A program made the position numbers and the translations under genes. A stretch of DNA of 64,000 nt, taken from positions 62,001 through 126,000 of the forward strand of contig DATJFQ010000022.1 of NCBI GenBank assembly GCA_035495555.1. Direction: 5' to 3'. The stretch's first letter is position 1. Each line of letters opens with the position of its first letter. Origin of the DNA: DATJFQ01 sp035495555 (GTDB lineage Bacteria; Acidobacteriota; Vicinamibacteria; Vicinamibacterales; 2-12-FULL-66-21). Below the pieces are notes generated by a model. That model was given only the letters and a program-made list of their open reading frames with translations, made no database searches and was not told the origin of the DNA. Positions 24,766 through 33,176 of this stretch are shown here, piece after piece.

Positions 24766-26252
24766 AGTTCGACTTCCGCCATCGTGATCGCCTGCAGGAG
24801 TGCCCGCGCCTTGTCGCGCGTCTCCTCGTATTCCGCGGCGGGATTCGAGTCCGCCACGATGCCGGCGCCCGCTTGTATTCGCGCGACGCCATCGCGAATC
24901 GTGATCGTGCGAATCGCGATGCAGGTGTCGAGGTTGCCGGCGAAATCGATATAGCCCACGGCGCCGGCGTAAAGATCACGCCGCGTCGGCTCCAGCCCCG
25001 CGAGAATCTGCATCGCGCGGATCTTGGGTGCGCCCGAGACGGTCCCCGCTGGAAAGCACGCGACGAGGGCATCGAGATGGTCGTTCGCTTCCGACAGGCG
25101 GCCTTCGACGGTCGATACCAGGTGCATGACGTGCGAGTAGCGCTCGAGCGCCATGTATTGCGGCACGCGGACCGTGCCGATCTCCGCCACGCGGCCCACG
25201 TCGTTGCGTCCAAGATCCACGAGCATGACGTGCTCGGCGCGCTCCTTCTCGTTGCGTTTCAGCTCTTCGGCGAGACGCAGATCTTCGTCCTCGCTGCGGC
25301 CGCGCGGCCGCGTGCCGGCGATCGGATGCGTCTCCACTCGACGCCCTTCCACTCGTACCAGCATTTCCGGTGACGACCCGACAATCGTCAGTCCGCCCAT
25401 GCGGATGTAATACATATACGGTGACGGGTTCACGTGCCTGAGCGCCCGGTACACCGTGAATGGTTCCGCGTTGACCCGCACTTCGAACCGCTGTGACAGG
25501 ACGGCCTGATAGATGTCTCCGGCCGCGATGCGTTCCTTGATCGCGCGCACTCCGGATTCGAACGCTTCCCGCGTGACGTTCGAGGCGACGTCTGGCACAG
25601 GCCGATCGCCCCGTGCCGCGTAGGACAGCCCGCGTTCGAGCTCGCGCTCGAGGAACTGGATCTTCGCGCAGGCGAACTGATAAAGCGCCGACAGGTCCTC
25701 GTCGGCGGTGACGCGCGCGTTGGCGATCACCAGGATCCGATGCTTGACGTGGTCGAACGCGAGCACGGTGTCGAACAGCATGAACCCCGCGTCGTCCTCT
25801 TCTTTCCGGCTGTGAGCCCAGGCCGCCTGCTCCCACGCGGAACGCAGGGCGGGCTCGAATTCGATGCTGGCGTCATAGCCGATGAACCCGACGGCGCCGC
25901 CCGTGAAGCGCGGTAGATCCGGTACGAACGGCGCGCGGAACTCCGCCATCAGCCGGCGCAGCGTCGGCACGAACGGTTCCGCAGACGACGTCGTCACGCC
26001 GGATCGGTCGATGATCGTCTGCCCGTCGCGGGACCGCAGCACGAGGAAGGGGTCTTTGCCGAGGAACGAATAGCGGGCGACCTGCTCCCCGCCTTCGACG
26101 CTCTCGAACAGGAAGGCGTAGTCCGAGTGTTCGGCGATCTTGAGAAAGGCAGACACCGGCGTCAGCAGGTCCGCCATGATTTCCTTCACGACCGGCACGA
26201 ACGTCCCGCGCCGCGCGAGTTCCACGAATTCTCCGTACGTCGTCTGTCTCAT
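24762..26252 (-). CDS. trpE: anthranilate synthase component I
   Basis: 496 residues. The N-terminal domain holds the feedback-site region FLFESVEGGEQVARYSFLG, equivalent to the LLES Trp-binding motif. The C-terminal chorismate-binding domain has GDIYQAVLSQRF, IAGTRPRGRSEDED, LVDLGRNDVGRV and VSGAPKIRAMQI. Converts chorismate and ammonia to anthranilate. It would be regulated twice: by Trp feedback on the enzyme and by the upstream attenuator. The ATG overlaps the aroDE stop. Confidence 0.96.
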   Translation of the reverse strand: MRQTTYGEFVELARRGTFVPVVKEIMADLLTPVSAFLKIAEHSDYAFLFESVEGGEQVARYSFLGKDPFLVLRSRDGQTIIDRSGVTTSSAEPFVPTLRRLMAEFRAPFVPDLPRFTGGAVGFIGYDASIEFEPALRSAWEQAAWAHSRKEEDDAGFMLFDTVLAFDHVKHRILVIANARVTADEDLSALYQFACAKIQFLERELERGLSYAARGDRPVPDVASNVTREAFESGVRAIKERIAAGDIYQAVLSQRFEVRVNAEPFTVYRALRHVNPSPYMYYIRMGGLTIVGSSPEMLVRVEGRRVETHPIAGTRPRGRSEDEDLRLAEELKRNEKERAEHVMLVDLGRNDVGRVAEIGTVRVPQYMALERYSHVMHLVSTVEGRLSEANDHLDALVACFPAGTVSGAPKIRAMQILAGLEPTRRDLYAGAVGYIDFAGNLDTCIAIRTITIRDGVARIQAGAGIVADSNPAAEYEETRDKARALLQAITMAEVEL

Positions 26253-27694
26253 GTTTGTCGTAATTCCCGGGCACGCCGCGCCGCCGCGGCGAAAAGGCCG
26301 TTCGGCGGCCGCTGCCCCGTCCAGATCTCGAACTGACGTTCGGCTTGCGCGATGAGCATGTCGAGGCCGCCGATCACCTGACAGCCGGACTCTTCGGCGC
26401 GGCTGATCAACTCGGTCCGCTCCGGGTCGTACACGAGGTCATAGACGAGGCTGCCATCCAGCGGATGCTCGATCGGCAGGCCCGGAGTTCCGCGGCTTCC
26501 AACCGGCGTTGCGTTGATCAAGAGGTCCCACGATCCCGGCGGCGGAGGCCACGTGCAGGACTCCACACCCACCGCCTGTGCCGCCTCGTCTCCCGCGGCC
26601 GCGCGGCGTGCGCTCATCGCGACGCGCGCACCTTGCGCCCGGAGTGCCACGGCCGCCGCCCGTGCCGCGCCGCCCGCGCCAAGGATCACTGCACGCGCGC
26701 CGAGCAGCGGAACATTCCGACGCTGCAGCGGCTCGAGGAATCCCTCGGCGTCGGTATTCATTCCGATCCACCGGCCATCGCGAATGGCGATGGTGTTGAC
26801 CGCCCCGGCTGCGGCGGCACTCGGCGCCAGATCGTCGAGCGCCGCCATCACCGTCTGCTTGAAAGGGATGGTGACGCTGAAGCCGCGGACGTTCAGCGAC
26901 GACGCCACGTCGCGAAGTCCCTGCAGATCGCCGGTGTCGAACGGCACGTAGGCGGCATTGAGACCGAGCGCGGCAAAACCGGCGTTGTGCATGGCGGGCG
27001 ACAACGATCGGGAAACGGGACGCCCGAGGACACCGTAAACGGCGGCGTCGCCGCGAATCCGCCGGAAGCGGAATTCCTGCAGGAGCCGCGCTGCAGACAG
27101 CTGTCCCGGCGCGACCTCGTCGCCCGCATACGTCCATCGCGAGTGGAAACGCCCTGCAAGCACACGCGTGGCAAGGCCCGCGTCGCCCATGCCGATGACG
27201 ATTGACGGCGGGTCGTACGTCGCCGCCTGCGTCAGCCGGGTGAGCTCCGAGATCGAATCGACGGTCATGGCGAGCTTCGCGACCTCGGCGCCGGAGGTTC
27301 GCAACCCCCGTATCAACTCGCCCGGATCGGCGGAGGACTTCTCGAAGCAGTGACGCGAGACGATGACGCCTCGGCCCCGGCGCGCGCGGATCAGTTCCAC
27401 CGAATCCGCGTCCCACTCGACGTCGACGTATTCGGCGCCCCGCGCGAAAGCGTCGCGCAGAATTCCGAGCCGTTCGGATTCCGGGCCGGCGAACCGGCCG
27501 CCTTCGCGGACAGGACGGCACGTCACGATCACCGGCTTGCGGCGCCCTTCGAGCGCCGCGGCGGCATCGGGGCGCGACACGAAGTCCAGCCGGAGCTCCA
27601 CCAGGTCGGCGTCCGCTTCAGCGGTTTCGCGCGCGCGGCGGAGCGCCTCGGTCGTGGCGCCGGTGACCGTCACACAAAGTTCGGGCTCGGACAT
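26249..27694 (-). CDS. aroDE: bifunctional 3-dehydroquinate dehydratase (type I) / shikimate dehydrogenase
   Basis: 481 residues, a fusion of two consecutive shikimate-pathway enzymes. Residues ~5-200: type I dehydroquinase with the Schiff-base K140 (EVAKLAM), catalytic H115 (SRHCFEK, where the usual HDF is HCF) and APGQ near the domain end. Residues ~218-480: AroE with GRPVSRSLSPAMHN, K279 (TIPFKQT), N313/D315 (GMNTDAEG) and the NADP loop LGAGGAARA. Such fusions are known from plants, chlamydiae and some bacteria. First gene of the operon. Its ATG lies only 8 nt after the terminator-like hairpin, without a normal ribosome binding site. Confidence 0.95.
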   Translation of the reverse strand: MSEPELCVTVTGATTEALRRARETAEADADLVELRLDFVSRPDAAAALEGRRKPVIVTCRPVREGGRFAGPESERLGILRDAFARGAEYVDVEWDADSVELIRARRGRGVIVSRHCFEKSSADPGELIRGLRTSGAEVAKLAMTVDSISELTRLTQAATYDPPSIVIGMGDAGLATRVLAGRFHSRWTYAGDEVAPGQLSAARLLQEFRFRRIRGDAAVYGVLGRPVSRSLSPAMHNAGFAALGLNAAYVPFDTGDLQGLRDVASSLNVRGFSVTIPFKQTVMAALDDLAPSAAAAGAVNTIAIRDGRWIGMNTDAEGFLEPLQRRNVPLLGARAVILGAGGAARAAAVALRAQGARVAMSARRAAAGDEAAQAVGVESCTWPPPPGSWDLLINATPVGSRGTPGLPIEHPLDGSLVYDLVYDPERTELISRAEESGCQVIGGLDMLIAQAERQFEIWTGQRPPNGLFAAAARRARELRQT

Positions 27695-27702
27695 AAAACG
27701 CA

Positions 27703-27737
27703 AAAGCCCCCTCAACCGCTGGGATTGAGGGGGCTTT
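27703..27737 (-). terminator. attenuator terminator hairpin
   Basis: A perfect 13-bp stem (27703-27715 with 27725-27737; RNA arms AAAGCCCCCTCAA and TTGAGGGGGCTTT) with a 9-nt loop. It is followed on the minus strand by TGCGTTTT. The U-run is imperfect, so termination may be partial. The distal arm holds the only purine-rich stretch that could serve aroDE as a ribosome binding site. Confidence 0.85.
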
Positions 27738-27789
27738 GGAATGCCGTTGGTGTCGTTGCTCGCGGCCGCAGCTAGCCGTTTGCCCCCTC
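27727..27789 (-). promoter_or_regulatory. antiterminator pairing of the trp/aro attenuator
   Basis: GAGGGGGC occurs at 27782-27789 (inside the leader ORF, codons 23-25) and again in the distal terminator arm (27706-27713). Both are complementary to GCCCCCTC at 27727-27734. A ribosome stalled at the Trp codons (27802-27810) leaves the first copy free to form an 8-bp antiterminator. A ribosome reaching the stop codon covers it and lets the terminator form. Confidence 0.8.
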
Positions 27790-27855
27790 GTGGGACGTAA
27801 ACCACCACCAATACGCATACGGCGCGCAGACGGAACGGCGGTTGACGGCGGGCAT
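27772..27855 (-). CDS. trpL: aromatic/Trp operon leader peptide
   Basis: A 27-codon ORF, ATG to TAG, ending 34 nt before the terminator stem. Residues 12-19 read PYAYWWWF: two Tyr, three consecutive Trp and one Phe within eight codons. Three Trp in a row is extremely unlikely by chance, and the ORF sits directly upstream of aroDE-trpEGDCFBA. It acts as a sensor rather than a protein: charged tRNA-Trp supply decides where the ribosome stops. Only a weak GTGAG lies before the ATG. No convincing promoter was seen upstream. Confidence 0.85.
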   Translation of the reverse strand: MPAVNRRSVCAPYAYWWWFTSHEGANG

Positions 27856-28101
27856 GCTGCTCACGAGAGGTTCACGATATCACACGACAGCCGGGGATGA
27901 AACCGCGGCTTCACGACCGTTTTCAACGGGTCGCTCCGGCCGAATCGACCAGAATGTCGGCGGCGAGCGCCCATTCGACCGTGAGCTCCGTCTGCGCGCG
28001 CCCACCGCCGCAAAACGTGCTATAAAGGGCTGATACACAAGGACATTTCTGTTTGCTGATTCGTCACTCAGCACTCCGAAATCTCAGCTTCAATTCACCG
28101 T

Positions 28102-29937
28102 ATGAGAATCCGGGTTCTGCTCGCAGCCGCCGCGATCGCGGCCGGACTTGTCACTTCTCTGCCCGCGTCCACCGCCCTGATGCCGATCGACGAGGTGCGT
28201 CCCGGAATGGACGGCGTCGGGCGGACGGTGTTCCAGGGCGCCGACCCCCAGGACTTCACCGTCCACATCATCGGCGTGCTGAAAAACGTGCAGGCGCCGC
28301 AGCGGGACCTGATTCTCGCCAGGCTCGAAGGCGGTCCGCTCGCCGCGACGGGCGTCATTGCGGGCATGAGCGGCAGCCCCGTCTACATCGATGGACGACT
28401 CGTGGGCGCCATCTCGTACTCAATCGGATCGTTCTCGAAGGAACCGATCGCGGGCATCACGCCGATCGGTGAAATGATCGATGCCACGGCGACGGCATCC
28501 ACCCGGCGCGCGAACGCGCCGGCGGCGTCCCGCATTCCGCTGCCGATCACGCCGCAGAACCTCGCGTCGGCGATCCGAAGCGCGTACGCGCAGGTCGCGG
28601 CGTTCGCCGACCGGCCCGCCGACGTGCAGTCGATCGGGATGCCCGCTGCGTCCGGCGCGCAGATCGGTGCGATGCTCAGGCCGATCGCCACTCCGCTCGT
28701 GCTGAGCGGCTTCGACGCGCGTACGGCGGATCTCGTCACGTCCATGTTCGGCGGCGCGGGGTTCACGCCGATGCTGGGCGGCGCGGCGGGAACCCCGGAT
28801 GACACGAAGCCGGCCCCGCTGCGGCCGGGCGATCCCGTAGGCGTCCAGCTGCTCAGCGGCGATGGCGAAATGGGCGCCACCGGAACCGTCACACACGTCG
28901 ACGGCACCCGCGTCTACGCATTCGGGCACCCGTTCTTCAACGTCGGGCCGGCGGAATTCCCCATGACGCGCGCGCGCGTTTACACGACGCTCCCGAGCCT
29001 GCAGTCCTCGTTCAAGATCGCGACGATGGGCGACGTGATCGGCTCTGTGCAGCAGGATCGGGCAACGGCGATCGCGGGAACGCTCGGCGCAGGGCCCCGG
29101 CTGATTCCGATCCACGTGTCGTTGACGTCGGACCGCGGCCCTGAACACACCTTCACCTTCAACATCGTCAACGACCAGTTGTTCACGCCGCTGCTCGCCT
29201 ACGTGTCGCTGTTCAACACGCTCGGGAGCTACGAGCGGCAGTTCGGCGCGGCGACGTTCAGCGTCAAGGGCAGCGCGCAGTTCGCGGATCACGCGAGCCT
29301 CGACTTCGACGACATTTTCACCGGCGATGGCCCGATCGCCGGCGCCTCGGCGTACGTGGCGGGACCGCTGACGATGCTGCTCGCGAACGATCTCGAACGT
29401 GTCGACTTGAAATCCCTGGACCTGAAAATCGCGGCGTCCGAAGAGTCGCGCAGCGCAACCATCGAACGGGTGTGGATCGACGAAGTGCGTCCGCGCGCGG
29501 GCCAGACTGTCCCGCTCAAGGTGCTCACGCGCAACTATCGCGGGGCCGAAACGATTTCGACGATCCCGATCGACATCCCGTCGAACGCGAGCGGGCAGCT
29601 CACCGTGCTCGTGACCGACGGCAAGCAGCTCAATCAGCTCGAGGCGCACGAGCTTCGCCGCGAGCTCGAGCCGCAGAGCGTCGCGCAGATGATCCGCGTG
29701 CTGAACGAAACCCATCGCAACAACCGCATCTACGTGCGGCTGCTGACGGGAAGCCCGGGCGCCGTCATCAACGGCGAGGCGATGACCTCGCTTCCCCCGT
29801 CGGTGCTGGCCGTCCTCGACGGTGACCGCAGCAGCGGCGACTTCACCCCGATCCGGAGCGCCGCGATCGGCGAATGGGAACTGCCGATGACGTCAGCCGT
29901 GTCGGGGACGCGCGCGCTCACCATCGACGTTCGTTGA
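28102..29937 (+). CDS. SpoIVB-type S55 family serine peptidase, secreted
   Basis: 611 residues. Signal peptide ~1-26. PIDEVRPGMDGVGRTVFQG and VIAGMSGSPVYIDGRLVGA are diagnostic of peptidase S55; the catalytic serine is S92 in GMSGSP, with a His in ...FGHPFFN... further on. SpoIVB cleaves a sporulation regulator in Bacillus, but homologues are common in non-sporulating acidobacteria, where the substrate is unknown. The remaining ~300 residues are beta-rich with no family I can name. Overlaps or abuts the next gene. Confidence 0.85.
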   Translation: MRIRVLLAAAAIAAGLVTSLPASTALMPIDEVRPGMDGVGRTVFQGADPQDFTVHIIGVLKNVQAPQRDLILARLEGGPLAATGVIAGMSGSPVYIDGRLVGAISYSIGSFSKEPIAGITPIGEMIDATATASTRRANAPAASRIPLPITPQNLASAIRSAYAQVAAFADRPADVQSIGMPAASGAQIGAMLRPIATPLVLSGFDARTADLVTSMFGGAGFTPMLGGAAGTPDDTKPAPLRPGDPVGVQLLSGDGEMGATGTVTHVDGTRVYAFGHPFFNVGPAEFPMTRARVYTTLPSLQSSFKIATMGDVIGSVQQDRATAIAGTLGAGPRLIPIHVSLTSDRGPEHTFTFNIVNDQLFTPLLAYVSLFNTLGSYERQFGAATFSVKGSAQFADHASLDFDDIFTGDGPIAGASAYVAGPLTMLLANDLERVDLKSLDLKIAASEESRSATIERVWIDEVRPRAGQTVPLKVLTRNYRGAETISTIPIDIPSNASGQLTVLVTDGKQLNQLEAHELRRELEPQSVAQMIRVLNETHRNNRIYVRLLTGSPGAVINGEAMTSLPPSVLAVLDGDRSSGDFTPIRSAAIGEWELPMTSAVSGTRALTIDVR

Positions 29938-29954
29938 TCGGACGCACGAGCCAC

Positions 29955-32225
29955 ATGCCACCACGTCTTTTCCGTTTCGGGCGGGCCCTCGTGTGGCCGC
30001 TCGCTGGCATCGCCCTGACCGTCACGCTTGGCGCCGCGGCGCCGACGTTCTGGACCGTGTCGACGCAAAGCGACTTTCTCAAAGGCGACGTCGAGAACCT
30101 CTCGATTGATGCCGACGGCCGCGTGTCACTGGGGCCGGAGACCAGGCGCCTCGCCGATACGTCCGCGCCATTCATCTGGTCCGTTGTCGCCGCGAGCGAT
30201 GGCGCCCTGTGGGCCGGGACCGGCAACGAGGGGCAGGTCCTCCGCGTGGCGAAGGACGGCAAAGCGACGACCATTTTCGACGCGACGGAGATCGAAGTGC
30301 ACGCGCTCGCGCCCGCGCCAGACGGCGGCATGTATGTCGGAACGTCTCCTGACGGAAAGATCTATCGCGTCGCGGCCGATGGCAAGTCGACGACGTTTTT
30401 CGACCCCGACGATAAATACATCTGGGCTCTCGCGGTCGCGTCCGACGGCACCGTCTACGCGGGCACTGGCGAGAAGGGCGTCATCTATCGCATCGGCGCA
30501 GACGGCAAAGGCTCGGTGTTCTACAAGACGAACTCGACAAACGTCGTGTCGCTCGCCATCGACCACGAGGGCAACGTCATCGCCGGCACCGAATCGCCCG
30601 GCCGGATCTTCCGCATCGATAAAACGGGCAAGGCTTTCGTGCTGCTCGATTCGCCGTTCAAAGAGATCCACGCGGTGCGCGTGGCGGACGACGGGAGGAT
30701 CTACGCGGCCGCGTTCAGCGGAACGCCGGGCGGCGAAGACCGGCCGTCGGTTCCGGTGTCCTCGGCGCCGTCCGAGCCGTCCACGGCGAGTGCGTCCGTT
30801 CCGAACGTGACGGCGGAAGTAACGTCGATCACCGTCGTCGACGCCGGGGCGTCCACCGGAGCCGGACCGACGACGCGCGAGTCGCGAGCGCACAACGCGA
30901 AGGGGGCGATTTATCGCATCCGTACCGACGGCCTGTGGGACACCGTCTGGGAACCGACGGACGACTGGCCGTTCGATCTCCTGATCGAGAACGACGGATC
31001 GCTGCTCGTCGGCACGGGGAAGGAAGGCAAGCTGTTCCGCATCGCAGGCGAGCCCGCGCGTGCCACGTTGATTGGGCGCGCCGGCGCGCGGCAGATCACG
31101 TCGCTCGTCCGCGACGGCTCCGGCCGCGTCGTCGCCGCGACCAGCAATCCCGGTCGGTTGTTCGCGGTCGCGAGCACCCGCGCCCCGACGGGCAAGTACG
31201 ACTCAGACGTCCGCGACGCGGGCACGGTTGCGACGTGGGGCGCGATCCGCTGGCGCGCATCGGGGAATCCGGCGGACGTGCAGCTCTTCACGCGCTCGGG
31301 AAATACCGCGACGCCGGACGATACCTGGAGTGCGTGGTCGCAGGCGTATACGAGGGCCGGCGGCGAATCCATTACGAGCCCGAATGCGCGATACCTGCAG
31401 TGGCGCGCGGTACTCTCGGCAACCCCGAGCGGGGGCGCCGGACCCGTGCTCACCTCCGTGACGACGGCGTACCTGCCGCGCAATCTGCCGCCCGCCGTTT
31501 CAAGTATCACGGTGCATCCGCCGGGCACGGTCTTTCAACGGCCCTTCTCGACCGGCGAACTGGAGATTGCCGGATTCGACGACAACACCTCCGACGGCCG
31601 CGTGCAGGCGCAGCAGGCCTCGCAATCCTCGAGCGCCGTTCCGACGCTGCCGTCCCCGGCACTCGGACGGAAGGTCTATCAGAAGGGGCTGCAGACATTC
31701 GTCTGGAAGGCGGACGACGACAACGACGATCGGCTGCAGTACGACGTGTACTATCGCCGCGAGGGGGAAACCGCGTGGCGACCGCTGAAGCGCGGCTTGT
31801 GGGATCCAATCTTCGTCTGGGACACCACGTCGGTGCCCGACGGCACGTACTACATCAAGGTGACGGCGTCCGATGCGCCGTCCAACTCACCGGCGACCGC
31901 GCTGACGGGTGAGCTCGAGAGCACGAGCTTCGACGTCGACAACACAGCGCCTCATATCGAGGTCCTCTCCGCGGTGCGCAACGGGAGCAAGGCTGTTATC
32001 ACGTTCGTGGTGCGGGACGACCAGACCGCCGTCCAGCGGGTCGAGTATTCGTTGGATGCGAGCCGCTGGCAGGTGGCGTATCCGGTCGACGGGATTGCCG
32101 ACTCACGGGAGGAGAAATACCAGGTCACGATAGACGGCAGCGAGGCCGTCCGCAGCGTGATCATCCGGGCGTCGGACGCGATGAATAACGTCTCTACGGC
32201 CGTAGCGGAGGTGAAGCGGCCATAG
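29955..32225 (+). CDS. secreted beta-propeller protein with C-terminal Ig/FN3-like region
   Basis: 756 residues from ATG 29955; an in-frame TTG at 29934 overlapping the previous stop is an alternative. Signal peptide/anchor ~5-30 (ALVWPLAGIALTVTLGAAA). Residues ~60-400 contain repeated propeller blades of the form DGxxYVGTSPDGKIYRVAADGK, as in NHL/Vgb-like propellers. A Ser/Thr-rich insertion lies near 255-310. The C-terminal ~250 residues (FVWKADDDNDDRLQYDVYYR) look like fibronectin/Ig folds. It follows the S55 peptidase and probably shares its transcript. Function unknown; an extracytoplasmic scaffold or sensor is plausible. Confidence 0.8.
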   Translation: MPPRLFRFGRALVWPLAGIALTVTLGAAAPTFWTVSTQSDFLKGDVENLSIDADGRVSLGPETRRLADTSAPFIWSVVAASDGALWAGTGNEGQVLRVAKDGKATTIFDATEIEVHALAPAPDGGMYVGTSPDGKIYRVAADGKSTTFFDPDDKYIWALAVASDGTVYAGTGEKGVIYRIGADGKGSVFYKTNSTNVVSLAIDHEGNVIAGTESPGRIFRIDKTGKAFVLLDSPFKEIHAVRVADDGRIYAAAFSGTPGGEDRPSVPVSSAPSEPSTASASVPNVTAEVTSITVVDAGASTGAGPTTRESRAHNAKGAIYRIRTDGLWDTVWEPTDDWPFDLLIENDGSLLVGTGKEGKLFRIAGEPARATLIGRAGARQITSLVRDGSGRVVAATSNPGRLFAVASTRAPTGKYDSDVRDAGTVATWGAIRWRASGNPADVQLFTRSGNTATPDDTWSAWSQAYTRAGGESITSPNARYLQWRAVLSATPSGGAGPVLTSVTTAYLPRNLPPAVSSITVHPPGTVFQRPFSTGELEIAGFDDNTSDGRVQAQQASQSSSAVPTLPSPALGRKVYQKGLQTFVWKADDDNDDRLQYDVYYRREGETAWRPLKRGLWDPIFVWDTTSVPDGTYYIKVTASDAPSNSPATALTGELESTSFDVDNTAPHIEVLSAVRNGSKAVITFVVRDDQTAVQRVEYSLDASRWQVAYPVDGIADSREEKYQVTIDGSEAVRSVIIRASDAMNNVSTAVAEVKRP

Positions 32226-32240
32226 CGACTGACCGATAGC

Positions 32241-32428
32241 CAGTGGCCAGTTCCCGGTGGCCAGTAGGCAGTTCCGAGTAGCCAGTTCCCAGTGGCCAGT
32301 TTCCAGTTCCCAGTAGGCGGTTCCCAGTAGCCAGCTCCCGATAGCTAGTTCGCAGGTACAGCTGGAGACTGGCAACTGGGAACTGGCTACTGGCTACTGG
32401 CTACTGGCTACTGGCTACTGGCTACTGG
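32241..32428. repeat. large inverted heptamer array between convergent genes
   Basis: Left arm 32241-32352: sixteen 7-bp units of the form CAGTNNC (CAGTGGC, CAGTTCC, CAGTAGC and variants). Right arm 32366-32428: nine units ending ACTGG, the last six being identical CTACTGG. The arms are mutually complementary, giving a long imperfect hairpin between the ends of 29955-32225 (+) and 32430-33176 (-). Confidence 0.92.
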
Positions 32429-32429
32429 T

Positions 32430-33176
32430 TCAGCCGCGCTTCCCTTTTCCGGTCACGGTCATGTGCTCGACGAGCCAGACCATGTTGACCGCGACGGGAT
32501 CGCCGCCGTCGCGGGCAGGTTCGAGTTGCGCGCCGGTCAGCCCGCGCAGCAGCGCCTGATGACGACGGTCGCGGTCGTTCGCGAGCACCTGCAGGCCTGA
32601 GATCCGTCCTTCACGGGTCACGATCGCCGCGAGCGCCACGCTCAAGTCGCCTTCCGAGCCGGACCGCTCCAGGGCCGCGCTGACGATCCCGTCTTCCGGC
32701 ACGGTGGGCGCCTGAATCCATCCGTCGAGGCTCGCCGGATTCAGGTCCGATCCGGACGGCGCGGCCACTGCCGCGATCATCGCGGCCAGCGAATCGTCGC
32801 GTTCCGGCGAGGCGAAATGCAGCATGCCGAACACGATCACCCCGCAGAGAATCGTGCCGGCGGTCGCCGCCAGACCGATCCACACGAGGTGCATGTCATC
32901 GAACATGCGGGCGACACGCGCCGTGAGCGATTCGTACGCTTCGGCGCGCATGCGGCTGATGACGCCGGGACGAAGCCCCGTCCAGTCGTCGGCCGGCCCC
33001 GGGGCTGCGCCTATCCGCATGGCGCTTCCCAGATCGAAGAACTCCTGGAGAGCCGTCGCGCAGCGCGGGCAGCCCCCAAGATGGTTCTGCACCGAAATCC
33101 GCTGCTGGATCGGCAGTTCGTCGTCGTAAAACGCGGCGAGGTGTTTCCGCACCGCCGCGCAGGTCAGTACGGTCAT
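32430..33176 (-). CDS. anti-sigma factor with zf-HC2 and a TonB-C-like tail
   Basis: 248 residues. zf-HC2 zinc site C6/H32/C36/C39 (NHLGGCPRC) in the cytoplasmic domain; one membrane segment ~98-120 (LVWIGLAATAGTILCGVIVF). The periplasmic part (~150-248) reads like a TonB C-terminal domain (GRISGLQVL..., then DPVAVNMVWLVEHMTV), an unusual partner if correct. The ATG overlaps the sigma stop (33173-33176). Expected to hold the adjacent ECF sigma factor at the membrane. Confidence 0.82.
   Translation of the reverse strand: MTVLTCAAVRKHLAAFYDDELPIQQRISVQNHLGGCPRCATALQEFFDLGSAMRIGAAPGPADDWTGLRPGVISRMRAEAYESLTARVARMFDDMHLVWIGLAATAGTILCGVIVFGMLHFASPERDDSLAAMIAAVAAPSGSDLNPASLDGWIQAPTVPEDGIVSAALERSGSEGDLSVALAAIVTREGRISGLQVLANDRDRRHQALLRGLTGAQLEPARDGGDPVAVNMVWLVEHMTVTGKGKRG

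Noticed and set aside
27856..27960. Sigma-70 promoter for the attenuator transcript
   Set aside because: Only weak partial matches (for example TATCGT, GATATC) without a -35; not strong enough to list, though a promoter must exist upstream of the leader ORF.
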